Positions 25,427-34,600 of a stretch of DNA of 64,000 bases are shown here, in pieces. The DNA is from Bdellovibrionales bacterium (lineage in GTDB: Bacteria; Bdellovibrionota; Bdellovibrionia; Bdellovibrionales; UBA1609). The translations under genes and the position numbers were made by a program. Each line of letters begins with the position of its first letter. The stretch's first letter is position 1. The notes below the pieces were generated by a model. The model made no database searches. It saw only the letters and a program-made list of their open reading frames with translations, and was not told the origin of the DNA. Where the stretch lies: NCBI GenBank assembly GCA_016714165.1, contig JADJNU010000005.1, positions 14,220 through 78,219 of the forward strand. Reading direction: 5' to 3'.

Positions 25427-28400
25427 ATGAAAATTTGGGAACTTTCCATTCGACGGCCGATTTTCATGTCTTGTATTTTAGTGGCGCTTATTGTCGTTGG
25501 GCTTTTCAGTCTCAAGAAATTGCCCCTTGAACTTTTTCCTGATGTCACTTTTCCCGTCGTGACGGTGACCACCATATATCCTGGTGCAGGGCCTTCTGAG
25601 ATTGAGACTTTAGTAGCGAAACCCTTAGAAGAGGAGCTGAGTACATTAGCTGGGTTAAAGGTGGTTCGATCTATCAGTCGGGAGAGCGTTGGAATTGTCG
25701 TTGCTGAATTTGCTCTCGATGTTGATATAAAATATGCTGAGCAGCAAATCCGTGATCGGGTTTCTGCCGCAAAGAGAAAACTGCCAGACGACATCGAAGA
25801 GCCTGTTATTCGCAAGGTAGATCCATCTGCGCAACCAATTGTAGTGGTTGCCATCAAGTCAAAATTGGAAGGTGGAAAGCTCTATGATTTAGCGAACGAA
25901 ATCATTCGACCAAAATTTGAACAGCTCAGTCAAGTCGGACAGGTTGAAATATTTGGAATCAGAAAACGAGAAATTCAAATCCAATTGGATCGCGATAAAC
26001 TGCGGTCTCGTCAGATTTCAGTGAGTCAAGTGGCCAGAGCCCTGACAAGATCAGGAGACAATATTCCCGCTGGTAAACTAACTCAGGATGATAGCGAGAC
26101 CGTCTATAGAACAATGGGTGGATTTGATTCACTTAGTGATATGAGTCAATTTTTAGTAAATTTTTACGGAAATGACGTGTCAACTCGAGTGCGAGATGTT
26201 GGCAGGGTGGTTGATACATTGGAAGACGAAAAGATGCGGGCTTATGTCGACGGCCAACCGGCCGCACTTCTTTACGTTTATAAGCAGTCAGGCGCGAATA
26301 CGGTGAAAGTGTCAGACGCTATTTTAAAATTAGTTGAGAAGTTGAATTCAGACCAAGCCGGCGTCAAAGATCCTGTATTTAGTGTAGAAGTTGTGCGTGA
26401 CTTGTCTCGTTTTGTGCGCGCGAATATTTTGGACGTAATGGAGTCAATCGGATTTGGGATTCTCTTGACTGTGATTGTGGTCTTTTTATTTCTTGGCTCG
26501 ATTCGTAGCACAATCATCACAGGACTGGCTATACCTGTTAGCTTGATTGGTTCGCTGATTTTTATATCGCTCGCGGGTCTCAGTATAAATATTATGACCC
26601 TCTTGGCTTTTTCTTTAGCAGTTGGCCTTCTGATAGATGATGCGATTGTGGTTAGAGAGAATATATATAGGCATTTAGAAATGGGCAAAACGGCGTTCAG
26701 AGCGGCGCTTGATGGGACTTCTGAAGTGGCACTTGCCGTGACGGCTGTGACTCTCGCTGTGGTTTCTGTTTTTGGCCCCATTGCCTTTCTGTCAGGAGTT
26801 GTTGGTCAATTTTTTAAGGCTTTTGGTCTTGGTGTTTGTTTTGTTATGTTGATCAGTCTCTTTGATGCCTTGAGCAATGCTCCGATGTTATCGGCCTATT
26901 TTGGCGGAATGCACGAGAAAAATTCAAGCGAGAAATTGTCTTGGTTGAGTCCGGTGGCATCGCTACTCATCATTTTTGAGCGATTGCAGACGAAGCTTGC
27001 GGTGAGGTACGAGCGGTTACTTCGTCTGATATTGAGACACCAGCTGATTACGCTGCTGGGGACTTTCATTGTGGTGTTTTTTTTGGGTTACTCGGTCAAG
27101 TTCATCCCTAAGACTTTTCTGTCTCCTCAGGACAATGGTGAATTCTTGGTTTCGCTCGAGCTCAAGCCAGGAGCCTCTTTGGATGAAACCACGAAACTGG
27201 CTCTTGATGTTGAAAAGCTGATCAAAAGCAATCCTTCTGTCGTTCAGACGATAGTGTCGGTGGGAGATACCAGTGGTACTTCATACAAGGCGGATGTTTT
27301 TGTACGTTTGCTTAAGTTTGGGCAACGTCATCTGACTACGACGGAGGTTAAGGATCAGGTGAGGATTGCTCTGGCACAATTTTCAAAAGCAGCACCAAAG
27401 GTTAAAGATGTTGACATGGTAGGTGCTGGGCAGCGTCCTTTTGTTTTAAATATTAGAGGGTATGACTTAGATCAGGTAAGACTTGTAGCCAATAGGGTTT
27501 ATGAGAAGTTGAAACAGCATCCTGGGCTGATTGACCCGGAGATCACCGACAAGCCTGGAATTCCCGAATTTCAAATGAAAATTGACGGGGGCAAAGCCCT
27601 TCAGTATGGGGTCACGCCAGCCTTGGTGGGTGGAGAACTTCGGGGTCAAATTGAGGGCCTGACGCCAGCAAAATTTAGGCAAGCTGGTTTGGAGTACGAC
27701 ATCAGAGTTCGCCTTAAGGACGATCAAAGAAATCTAGAGGATTCCTTTCGTCTTATTGAGATACCGAATGTCAATGGGAGGTTGGTTCCTCTGCATGAAT
27801 TTACTTTCTCAAAGAAGGAGACGGGTGCCGCCGCCATCAGTCGTGAAGATCGAGCCAGATATATCAGCATAGAAGCGGACATTAAACCAGGTGGGCCAGG
27901 TATGGGTGGTGTGATTTCTGATATTCGCAATTGGTTTGAGATTGGAGAGGTTGCCCTTCCTGAGGGAATTAGCTATCGCTTTGTTGGACAGGCGGAAAAT
28001 TTTCAGGAATTGGGTCAAAGCATTATAGTAGCCGGTATTTTTGCTCTGGTATTTATCTATTTGGTTTTAGCTAGTCTTTATGAATCTGTGGTGACACCTT
28101 TTGTTATCATGTTGGTTATTCCATTGGCCGTATTTGGGGGCTTCTTTGGACTATTTGTAATGAAATCAAGCTTGGATCTGTTCTCTATGATCGGGTGTAT
28201 TATGTTAATGGGTTTAGCAACGAAAAACTCAATTATTTTGGTCGATTACATCAACCAAAAGCTCCAAGACGGACTGGATTTGACTGATGCTATCGTGAAA
28301 GCGGGGACAACGCGGCTGAGGCCTATTGTCATGACGTCTCTTGCCCTTATCATGGGTATGATGCCGATTGCCATCGGTTTGAATGAGGCCTCCAGCCAAA

Positions 28401-28561
28401 GGAGATCTTTAGGGATTGCAGTTGTGGGAGGGGTATTTATTTCCACTCTTTTAACCTTGATCGTAATTCCCGCCGTCTTTAGTTATATAGAGCTTGGTCG
28501 TCGGTGGATGATTAATAGGGTTGGTTCGAAGATTGTTAACGCTGATACTGATAGTAACTGA
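25427..28561 (+). CDS. RND-family efflux transporter (HAE1/AcrB-like)
   Basis: 1044 residues, the usual length for AcrB/MexB-type pumps. The N-terminus MKIWELSIRRPIFMSCILVA is canonical. Proton relay Asp pair DD in LLIDDAIVVREN (about residues 403-408) and the relay Lys in GLATKNSIILVD (about 933) are present, so it should be an active drug/proton antiporter. Other family marks are FPDVTFPVVTV and IYPGAGPSEIET. It lies directly after the TolC gene and ends 16 bases before a convergent gene. A periplasmic adaptor is missing from the operon, so a distant one may be used. The substrate is unknown. Confidence 0.92.
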   Translation: MKIWELSIRRPIFMSCILVALIVVGLFSLKKLPLELFPDVTFPVVTVTTIYPGAGPSEIETLVAKPLEEELSTLAGLKVVRSISRESVGIVVAEFALDVDIKYAEQQIRDRVSAAKRKLPDDIEEPVIRKVDPSAQPIVVVAIKSKLEGGKLYDLANEIIRPKFEQLSQVGQVEIFGIRKREIQIQLDRDKLRSRQISVSQVARALTRSGDNIPAGKLTQDDSETVYRTMGGFDSLSDMSQFLVNFYGNDVSTRVRDVGRVVDTLEDEKMRAYVDGQPAALLYVYKQSGANTVKVSDAILKLVEKLNSDQAGVKDPVFSVEVVRDLSRFVRANILDVMESIGFGILLTVIVVFLFLGSIRSTIITGLAIPVSLIGSLIFISLAGLSINIMTLLAFSLAVGLLIDDAIVVRENIYRHLEMGKTAFRAALDGTSEVALAVTAVTLAVVSVFGPIAFLSGVVGQFFKAFGLGVCFVMLISLFDALSNAPMLSAYFGGMHEKNSSEKLSWLSPVASLLIIFERLQTKLAVRYERLLRLILRHQLITLLGTFIVVFFLGYSVKFIPKTFLSPQDNGEFLVSLELKPGASLDETTKLALDVEKLIKSNPSVVQTIVSVGDTSGTSYKADVFVRLLKFGQRHLTTTEVKDQVRIALAQFSKAAPKVKDVDMVGAGQRPFVLNIRGYDLDQVRLVANRVYEKLKQHPGLIDPEITDKPGIPEFQMKIDGGKALQYGVTPALVGGELRGQIEGLTPAKFRQAGLEYDIRVRLKDDQRNLEDSFRLIEIPNVNGRLVPLHEFTFSKKETGAAAISREDRARYISIEADIKPGGPGMGGVISDIRNWFEIGEVALPEGISYRFVGQAENFQELGQSIIVAGIFALVFIYLVLASLYESVVTPFVIMLVIPLAVFGGFFGLFVMKSSLDLFSMIGCIMLMGLATKNSIILVDYINQKLQDGLDLTDAIVKAGTTRLRPIVMTSLALIMGMMPIAIGLNEASSQRRSLGIAVVGGVFISTLLTLIVIPAVFSYIELGRRWMINRVGSKIVNADTDSN

Positions 28562-28576
28562 TCTTGCTTCTTTCAT

Positions 28577-29590
28577 TTATTCATCAACAAGGTCAACATC
28601 AAGTCCAAGCCAAGCACGGAGCAAGCGCCGATAGTAGCCGCTTTCATGTTCTGTTTTGTCAGATGAATCGCCTGAGCTTTGTGAGTCTAGGTGGTCTGGA
28701 TTCATTGCGTAAGGTCCTTGTTGATGGATGTATTCCATTGTCTCATTGTATAACTTATCTGGGTCATCTATTGCAGCCAGGATAGAAGTTCTAACCGCAC
28801 TGACTATTGTGACTTCATTGGGATCAAGATCTCTAAAATGCCGATAGGTCAACATCGCGGCATCGCCCAGCAGATGGGCAATTCCTGTCCTATTTCCCGA
28901 TTTGACTAAATCGCGAATGACTAAGAGATTAAACTGCAGTGCGCCTCTCAGTGACAGGATTCGATCCGTTGCGTGTTGTTCGCGAAGCGTGTAGGTCGCT
29001 TGAACGACATCGGCTTGTCTCTCTAAACTTTGGTGCTCTGGGCTGATGCTCCCATTTTTTCGGGCTAAGGCAAAAGTTGCCCTCCTTATCCGACTGGAAA
29101 TCGGTTCAAGAAAAGGTGCCAGCAAATTAGCTGTCAAAAGAGAAATTTGGCCAAAAACTGCCACAGTGAATGCTGGAAAAAAATCAATTCCCTTATCGTT
29201 AACCAGTGCCAAAGTTCCAGCAGTTAGGGCGGAAGTTCCTGCGATACCGGAAACCAGATAAAAATAGCGTTTTCCACCTGAAAAATTCAATTTCTCAAAT
29301 GAAGTTTCGATTGCCTTAGCAAGATTTCTTTCTAAGCATTCGTCTCCTTCTTGACACTCCTTCAAAATGCGAACACGAATTGAATTCCGTGCAAACAACT
29401 GAATGTACCAAGACTTCAAAATAGGCTGTTTATCTAGTTGCCTTTTCATTTCAATTTCAAAAAAATTTGACGCCCTACCATTGAGAGAGCTTGCGCAAGA
29501 AGTCTCTTTACCGAAACACAATGATCCAGAAAGAAAAATGGCCGTGAAACAAAATCTGAGAATTGATTCTTTTGACAAGCTGATGGCCAC
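28577..29590 (-). CDS. Exported protein with a transmembrane hairpin, unknown function
   Basis: 337 residues from GTG 29590. A signal sequence (FCFTAIFLSGSLCFG) is followed by a soluble stretch with Cys in LKECQEGDECLE, then two adjacent membrane helices (YFYLVSGIAGTSALTAGTLA and FTVAVFGQISLLTANLLAPF, about residues 110-165) and a helical C-terminal half of about 170 residues. It is convergent with the RND gene. No family recognised. Confidence 0.6.
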   Translation of the reverse strand: MAISLSKESILRFCFTAIFLSGSLCFGKETSCASSLNGRASNFFEIEMKRQLDKQPILKSWYIQLFARNSIRVRILKECQEGDECLERNLAKAIETSFEKLNFSGGKRYFYLVSGIAGTSALTAGTLALVNDKGIDFFPAFTVAVFGQISLLTANLLAPFLEPISSRIRRATFALARKNGSISPEHQSLERQADVVQATYTLREQHATDRILSLRGALQFNLLVIRDLVKSGNRTGIAHLLGDAAMLTYRHFRDLDPNEVTIVSAVRTSILAAIDDPDKLYNETMEYIHQQGPYAMNPDHLDSQSSGDSSDKTEHESGYYRRLLRAWLGLDVDLVDE

Positions 29591-29817
29591 GGTAAAATGC
29601 CTCTAAAAAATTTACGCGAATGAGTCTTTTTAAATTTGATCAAGATCAAAGTCAAAATTGAAGAGCTAGTTTGAAAATAGACCAAAGAGCAGAGCCTGAC
29701 AAAAGCAAACTTTAGCCCTGATTGCAAATATAAAGTTAAATAAGGCACAACTGCTCATGGTAGACATGATATCTTCTTAAGAAAGTCAAATAAAATAGGA
29801 AGTCTCAACAGATTTTT

Positions 29818-31047
29818 ATGAAGTCAAAGTCTGCTAAAGCCTACCTCAAAAAAATTCTCACTAAATATTCTGACCACAGAGGTCATCATGTCAGCCACGA
29901 TAAGGATTTGATACAATTGTCAAAAAAATCAGATGTTTCTGGAGCATTAGCGGCCCTCAAGGCCGGAGCCAAAGTAAATGCAGTTGATGCAGTGACTGGA
30001 CGAACTGCGCTTCACTTTGCTGTTGAAAAAAACTGTCTCCCTTTGGTTGGAATACTTCTCAGATACAAGGCCCGGAGTGACATTCAAGACAATTCTAAAA
30101 ATTACACTCCTTTGATGTTGGCGGCGACCGAACTCAACTTGCAGAGGGCCATTCTTGCAATGATGTCAACAGAGGTGAGAGGATTGGATAAGTTGGATCA
30201 TCTTGGTCGTAATCTCATCAACATCGCACTGGACAGCGAAAAGGATCTTGTCGCCGTTTTTTTTGCCGAAAAGGGAGTAAGCCTTCAACAAGCATTTATC
30301 TGGGCTCTTGAAGAAAAACACATTGAGCAAATATCCTGGTTCCTCAAGCGAGGATGTTCTGTGAACACAGTTATGTCCAATGGATTCACTCCCCTGATGC
30401 GCGCTATTCTGGAGAAAAACCAGGTTGATGTTATTTATTATTTGCGGAATGGGGCTAATCCAAATTTAATCGGTGGTGGAGGCGACTTGGTTTCTACACA
30501 TGGAAAAACCCCACTCATGGTTGCGATCGAGACTGCGGGCGCTGAGGATATCGTACTGGAAATACTGGAAGCAGAGCGAACGGACCTGGAGGTTTGCGAC
30601 CCCCACGGGGAGACAGCTATTTTTAAAGCTGTGAGGACTTTTAATTTTTCGGCCGTGAGGTCCATGATAAAGAGGGGCGCTAATACAAAGGTAGTTTCGC
30701 GCGAGGGGCTTTCTTTGTTTCATGCTTTAGTTCAAAGTGGAAAGGCGCAAATGGCCCAGTTCATTTGGGAGATGGGCGGTTACGACGTGAGCCATCCAGA
30801 TAAAAGGGGATGGAGCCCCTTAATGTATGCAGCGAAAGAGGGCTTTTTGCCGATGGTAGAGCTCTTGATGACTTATGGAGCAGATCCAGGATATAGATCT
30901 CCTCATTTGGGTATAACAGCCGTAGATTTGGCTATCGGAATTCGACGCAAAGGTCCCAGGGAGCTATCAGTTGAAAAACAGATTGAATTCGATCGGGTTA
31001 TCAGCATTTTATCAAAGTCCGTTTCTTCTTCGTCCTCTTCATTTTGA
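29818..31047 (+). CDS. Ankyrin-repeat protein
   Basis: 409 residues without a signal peptide. About eight to ten ankyrin repeats are visible: GRTALHFAVEKNCLPLVGIL, YTPLMLAATELNLQRAIL, GFTPLMRAILEKNQVDVIYY, GKTPLMVAIETAG, GETAIFKAVRTFN, GWSPLMYAAKEGFLPMVELL with YGADPGYRSP, and others. Such solenoids bind other proteins; in host-associated bacteria they can be secreted effectors, but no secretion signal is seen. The gene stands alone, with 227 bases upstream (29591-29817) that would hold divergent promoters and no gene. Confidence 0.9.
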   Translation: MKSKSAKAYLKKILTKYSDHRGHHVSHDKDLIQLSKKSDVSGALAALKAGAKVNAVDAVTGRTALHFAVEKNCLPLVGILLRYKARSDIQDNSKNYTPLMLAATELNLQRAILAMMSTEVRGLDKLDHLGRNLINIALDSEKDLVAVFFAEKGVSLQQAFIWALEEKHIEQISWFLKRGCSVNTVMSNGFTPLMRAILEKNQVDVIYYLRNGANPNLIGGGGDLVSTHGKTPLMVAIETAGAEDIVLEILEAERTDLEVCDPHGETAIFKAVRTFNFSAVRSMIKRGANTKVVSREGLSLFHALVQSGKAQMAQFIWEMGGYDVSHPDKRGWSPLMYAAKEGFLPMVELLMTYGADPGYRSPHLGITAVDLAIGIRRKGPRELSVEKQIEFDRVISILSKSVSSSSSSF

Positions 31048-31085
31048 TCAGACTTATTTTAAAAAGAAACCAAGACCAAAAAATT

Positions 31086-32672
31086 CTATTTGGGGCCATT
31101 CTGAGTTTTTGCCACTTTCAGATTTGTGAGATCCAATTGATTAAGTTCATTGAGTTCCCATCCGATAAATTGCCCATCCTGAAGCATGGAAAAATGAATC
31201 TCACCCAAGGGTATCATGATATTTTCAGATAAAAGAAGATCCAGGCCTTTTTGACAGAGTTGGCGCATTTTTGGGGAGGGCTTAGTTTTTCGCATTGTCC
31301 CCAGGATATTATCAAACTTAATATTAGAGTACTTGAGATAGTTTTCAGGGTTGTCGCTCCCGAAAACTTCTAAGGCAGCCAAACAAGTTGGTCTATCCAG
31401 ACTGACCCCTTTGCGAAATACAGTGGAGGGACGCACTCGCAGCTCGTTCATATACACTCCCTGTTCCTTGCCCTCGATGGAAAAATGGAGATTAAGATTG
31501 TCGCTCCACTGGGCTTGAACCCACTCCATCCCTTTTCGCATGTCATCTCCGCCCATCGTGCTAAATGAAATTCGAGCATTTGATACAATTTCAGACGGGA
31601 TTCGGGTGGACTGGAGTATTTTCTTGGCTCTATTTGGATCAAATGGATAGCAAGAGGATGTTTCCCTGTAGTTTTCGGGAAAACTCGGGCAACCTGGCCG
31701 GCCGAGTGCAGAAAACAGCCGCTTTAGTCCGTCATAATCAAGAGACAAAGTCAGGGCACGTCGAAGGTTTGGCTGATCCTTCAGTTCCGGGCCAAAGCCC
31801 AAATAATCAAATCTTGAAAGCGGTAGCTGAAAAAAATCAGATCGTTGGCGATATTTCGACAGCAAAGTGGTTGGTACACGACGAAGAAGATTTAAAAATC
31901 CGGTCTCGTAGAGTCGCAGAGCGGTTGTGTCGTCATCGACGAAGAGAATTTCTACTTCTGGACGGCCTTCGGGATTTGGATAGTACGGATTGGGACTCAA
32001 GCGAATTGAGCCCGACGACTTCCAGCTGGTAATTTGGTAGGGGCCGTTGACGATCAACCGATCGGCTTCTTGACGAGGTGGGAATTGCTCCGAAAAAAGG
32101 GGCGCCGTCGCGGGGGAGGCAAGGCGATATTCAAATTCAAAATCGGGCTCTGAAAACTCAAACTGCAATGTCAGATCGTCTAGAGCCCTAACTCCCAAAT
32201 CGTGAGGTTTCAGCTGGCCTGACAGTATACTTCGCGCGTTTCGAAGGCTCATCAGCAATTCCATTTGGGTTGTTTTCAATTCAGGATTCATCAAATGGCG
32301 AAAGGCATGTAAATATTGATGGGCAGTGACGGAGCTTCCATCGCTCCATTTCATATTCGGTCGAAGAAAGCAAGTGAGGCGAACATATCCCTGTCGTTCG
32401 CAATGAGTGACTCCCTCAGGAGTCAAACCCCCATTCTTTTGGTACCGAAATAGGGATCGATAGAGGTTGTGGAAGAGATAGTTTCCCGATCCGCCAGAGA
32501 TTTGTGCTGGATCTAAGCTAGTGGGTTCGCCCAATAAATGAAAACGAAAAATAGCCGACCTCTTTGGCTCAATTTTCCTGGGAAAGAATGGGAAAGAGGC
32601 TAGACAAACAAAGCCTAAACCAAGTAGGAGTTGAGCCCATTTCGATTGAATGAGAGTTGAAAGCATGAGCAT
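31086..32672 (-). CDS. Peptide/nickel-type ABC transporter substrate-binding protein (SBP_bac_5)
   Basis: 528 residues with an N-terminal export signal (SKWAQLLLGLGFVCLASFPF) and the family-typical start FRFHLLGEPTSLDPAQISGG, then LYRSLFRYQKNGGLTPEGV, FLRPNMKWSDGSSVTAHQYL and VNGPYQITSWKSSGSIRLS, characteristic of OppA/DppA-class periplasmic binding proteins. It would deliver oligopeptides or similar ligands to an ABC importer. No permease or ATPase genes are adjacent, so it is an orphan. The exact start among MLML is uncertain. Confidence 0.85.
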   Translation of the reverse strand: MLMLSTLIQSKWAQLLLGLGFVCLASFPFFPRKIEPKRSAIFRFHLLGEPTSLDPAQISGGSGNYLFHNLYRSLFRYQKNGGLTPEGVTHCERQGYVRLTCFLRPNMKWSDGSSVTAHQYLHAFRHLMNPELKTTQMELLMSLRNARSILSGQLKPHDLGVRALDDLTLQFEFSEPDFEFEYRLASPATAPLFSEQFPPRQEADRLIVNGPYQITSWKSSGSIRLSPNPYYPNPEGRPEVEILFVDDDTTALRLYETGFLNLLRRVPTTLLSKYRQRSDFFQLPLSRFDYLGFGPELKDQPNLRRALTLSLDYDGLKRLFSALGRPGCPSFPENYRETSSCYPFDPNRAKKILQSTRIPSEIVSNARISFSTMGGDDMRKGMEWVQAQWSDNLNLHFSIEGKEQGVYMNELRVRPSTVFRKGVSLDRPTCLAALEVFGSDNPENYLKYSNIKFDNILGTMRKTKPSPKMRQLCQKGLDLLLSENIMIPLGEIHFSMLQDGQFIGWELNELNQLDLTNLKVAKTQNGPK

Positions 32673-32843
32673 CTATAGCATTGAGTATTGATCTATCGTC
32701 TATAATAAAATATTCACAGAAGGGAATCTCCCTGGAACCTCGAATCCAACCGTTGTAGCCTATGTCGTCTTGGCCGCCAGGAGCTTTTGTGTGCAACACA
32801 ATCTGCCGATTGCTGGTCTTATTCTTATTGAGGTATTGACTAT

Positions 32844-33902
32844 ATGGAATCATCAAAGACTAAAATTCGTCTTACCCAGTCTGTTAAAAAAGGTGGTTGT
32901 GCCGCTAAGTTGCCTGCTGGGGAATTGAAGCGCATTCTGTCCCATCTGAAAATTCGCAGGCCGAGCGAGTTGATCCTTGGAATGGAACACATGGATGATG
33001 CCTCTCTTTGGGATCTTGGAGATGGGCGGTTGATGATTAATACTTTGGATTTCTTCACGCCAATTGTGGACGATCCGGCGGATTTTGGTCGAATCGCTGC
33101 TGCCAATGCTCTAAGTGACGTTTATGCGATGGGAGGAGCTCCGGCCCTGGCCTTAACAATACTTGCCTTTCCTATGTCTCAGCTCCCGATTGAACTTTTG
33201 GAGCCTATGATGAATGGTGCGTTAGAGAAGATCGAAGAGGCAGGAGCGGGCCTGGGCGGTGGGCACAGCATTGATGATGAAACCCTCAAGCTGGGCTTTT
33301 CAGTGACTGGATTTGTCGATAAATCAAGAGCGTGGACGAACTCTGGAGCGAAGCCTGGTGATGTTCTGATTCTGACAAAGGGACTGGGTACAGGGGCCAT
33401 CATTTCTGCCCATAAAGATGACAAGGCCGATTCTTCTTGGGTTAATTCAGCGATCGAGTCTATGACAAGACTTAATTCGCTACCGCTAATGCTTTCAGAC
33501 ATTGATATTCATGCGGCCACTGACGTAACTGGATTCGGTCTTTTTGGTCACGCTCTGGAAATGGCACTAGGAAGTCAAGTTCGGATTGAACTGCAAAGTT
33601 CCCAGTTTCCTGTTTTGCCTGGGGCTTTAGAATGCCTGCGTGCCGGTGTTCGAAATCGAGCCCATCGGACGAATAGGGAATACGTAGATCGTTTTCTTCA
33701 GGCTGATGAAGGGTTGCTGGAAGAGCTTCTTCTGCTCGGGCTTGATGCCCAAACTTCTGGGGGATTGTTGCTCGCGATATCAGAAAATGATTTAGGTGTC
33801 GTCCTTGATAGAGTTGGGGGCGAGTTCTCCCTATCTCAATACGTTGGGCGCGTGACGGAAATTGATGGGAAAATCCAATCGACACTTGTCGTTACCTCCT
33901 AA
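32844..33902 (+). CDS. selD: Selenide, water dikinase
   Basis: 352 residues, the normal length for SelD, which makes selenophosphate from selenide and ATP for selenocysteine or selenouridine synthesis. The catalytic site is Cys19 in KKGGCAAKLP (Cys, not selenocysteine: the codon is tgt), with Lys22. Other signatures are MDDASLWDL, SDVYAMGGAPALALTILAFP and GLGGGHSIDDETLKLGFSVT. selA, selB or selU are not in the window. The preceding binding-protein gene is divergent. Confidence 0.95.
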   Translation: MESSKTKIRLTQSVKKGGCAAKLPAGELKRILSHLKIRRPSELILGMEHMDDASLWDLGDGRLMINTLDFFTPIVDDPADFGRIAAANALSDVYAMGGAPALALTILAFPMSQLPIELLEPMMNGALEKIEEAGAGLGGGHSIDDETLKLGFSVTGFVDKSRAWTNSGAKPGDVLILTKGLGTGAIISAHKDDKADSSWVNSAIESMTRLNSLPLMLSDIDIHAATDVTGFGLFGHALEMALGSQVRIELQSSQFPVLPGALECLRAGVRNRAHRTNREYVDRFLQADEGLLEELLLLGLDAQTSGGLLLAISENDLGVVLDRVGGEFSLSQYVGRVTEIDGKIQSTLVVTS

Positions 33903-34067
33903 CAGCCCCAAAAAATGTGTTTCTTACACGGATTTGCAATTATTATATTTTCTCAAAACATGTTGTAAATTCAATCTAGTCCTTTCCTAAGGGAATTTCC
34001 AGTGTCGTGCTATATGGCTCCTCATTGTTGAAAAACCAATGGCCGAGGCCTTTAAGAGGAGTATCAT

Positions 34068-34554
34068 ATGAACATTCGTGTTCCTGCATTTCTTTTTTTA
34101 TTTCTTGCACTATATTCGGCCGAAGCTCGAATTCCACAAAATCTCAGGATCGTTCCTGGCTCAGAGCTAGTTGTCAGTCAAACATTAGAGTCAGCTCATG
34201 ATTTAGCCAAGATTCATCAGATTTCCTTTCAAGCCGCTCTGCTCGTCCATTTTGTTGGAGGTTTGCAGAGAATGGAATCAGATAAATCTTTGGCAGTAGG
34301 GAAGGAGTCGATCGAAAAACTGATAAAGGGCTTAGAATCAATGAGAGAGAATCAGGTGGAGAGGATGCTCAGGATTTAGACAAGTATTCAGGTGATCATG
34401 TAATTTATTTTGATGAGGCCAAGGTGGCCTTTTTAGTTGACGGAATACCCGGAGATGTTCAAAGCAAAGATCCATTTGCAGCGCTGGTCCGTCAATTTAT
34501 TGCTGAAGCCAAAGCCTTGATAGAACAGCAAGATAAAGAAAAGCTACAAAATTA
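34068..34554 (+). pseudogene. Small exported protein, frameshifted
   Basis: ATG 34068 follows AAGAGGAGTATCAT. A signal peptide (RVPAFLFLFLALYSAEA) leads into a helical protein. The first frame ends at 34379, but coding continues one frame over from about 34355 (GGEDAQDLDKYSGDHVIYFD, then VRQFIAEAKALIEQQDKEKL) to taa at 34554. One indel near 34350-34360 would restore a protein of about 162 residues. It is followed by the large caspase-like gene in the same orientation. No family recognised. Confidence 0.6.
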
Positions 34555-34600
34555 AATTTGAGATTTGCCAGAGTCAGTTTAGAAAAAATAGAGAAATTAT

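Noticed and set aside
32890..32905. Selenocysteine in SelD
   Set aside because: The active-site codon is tgt (Cys19), not tga.
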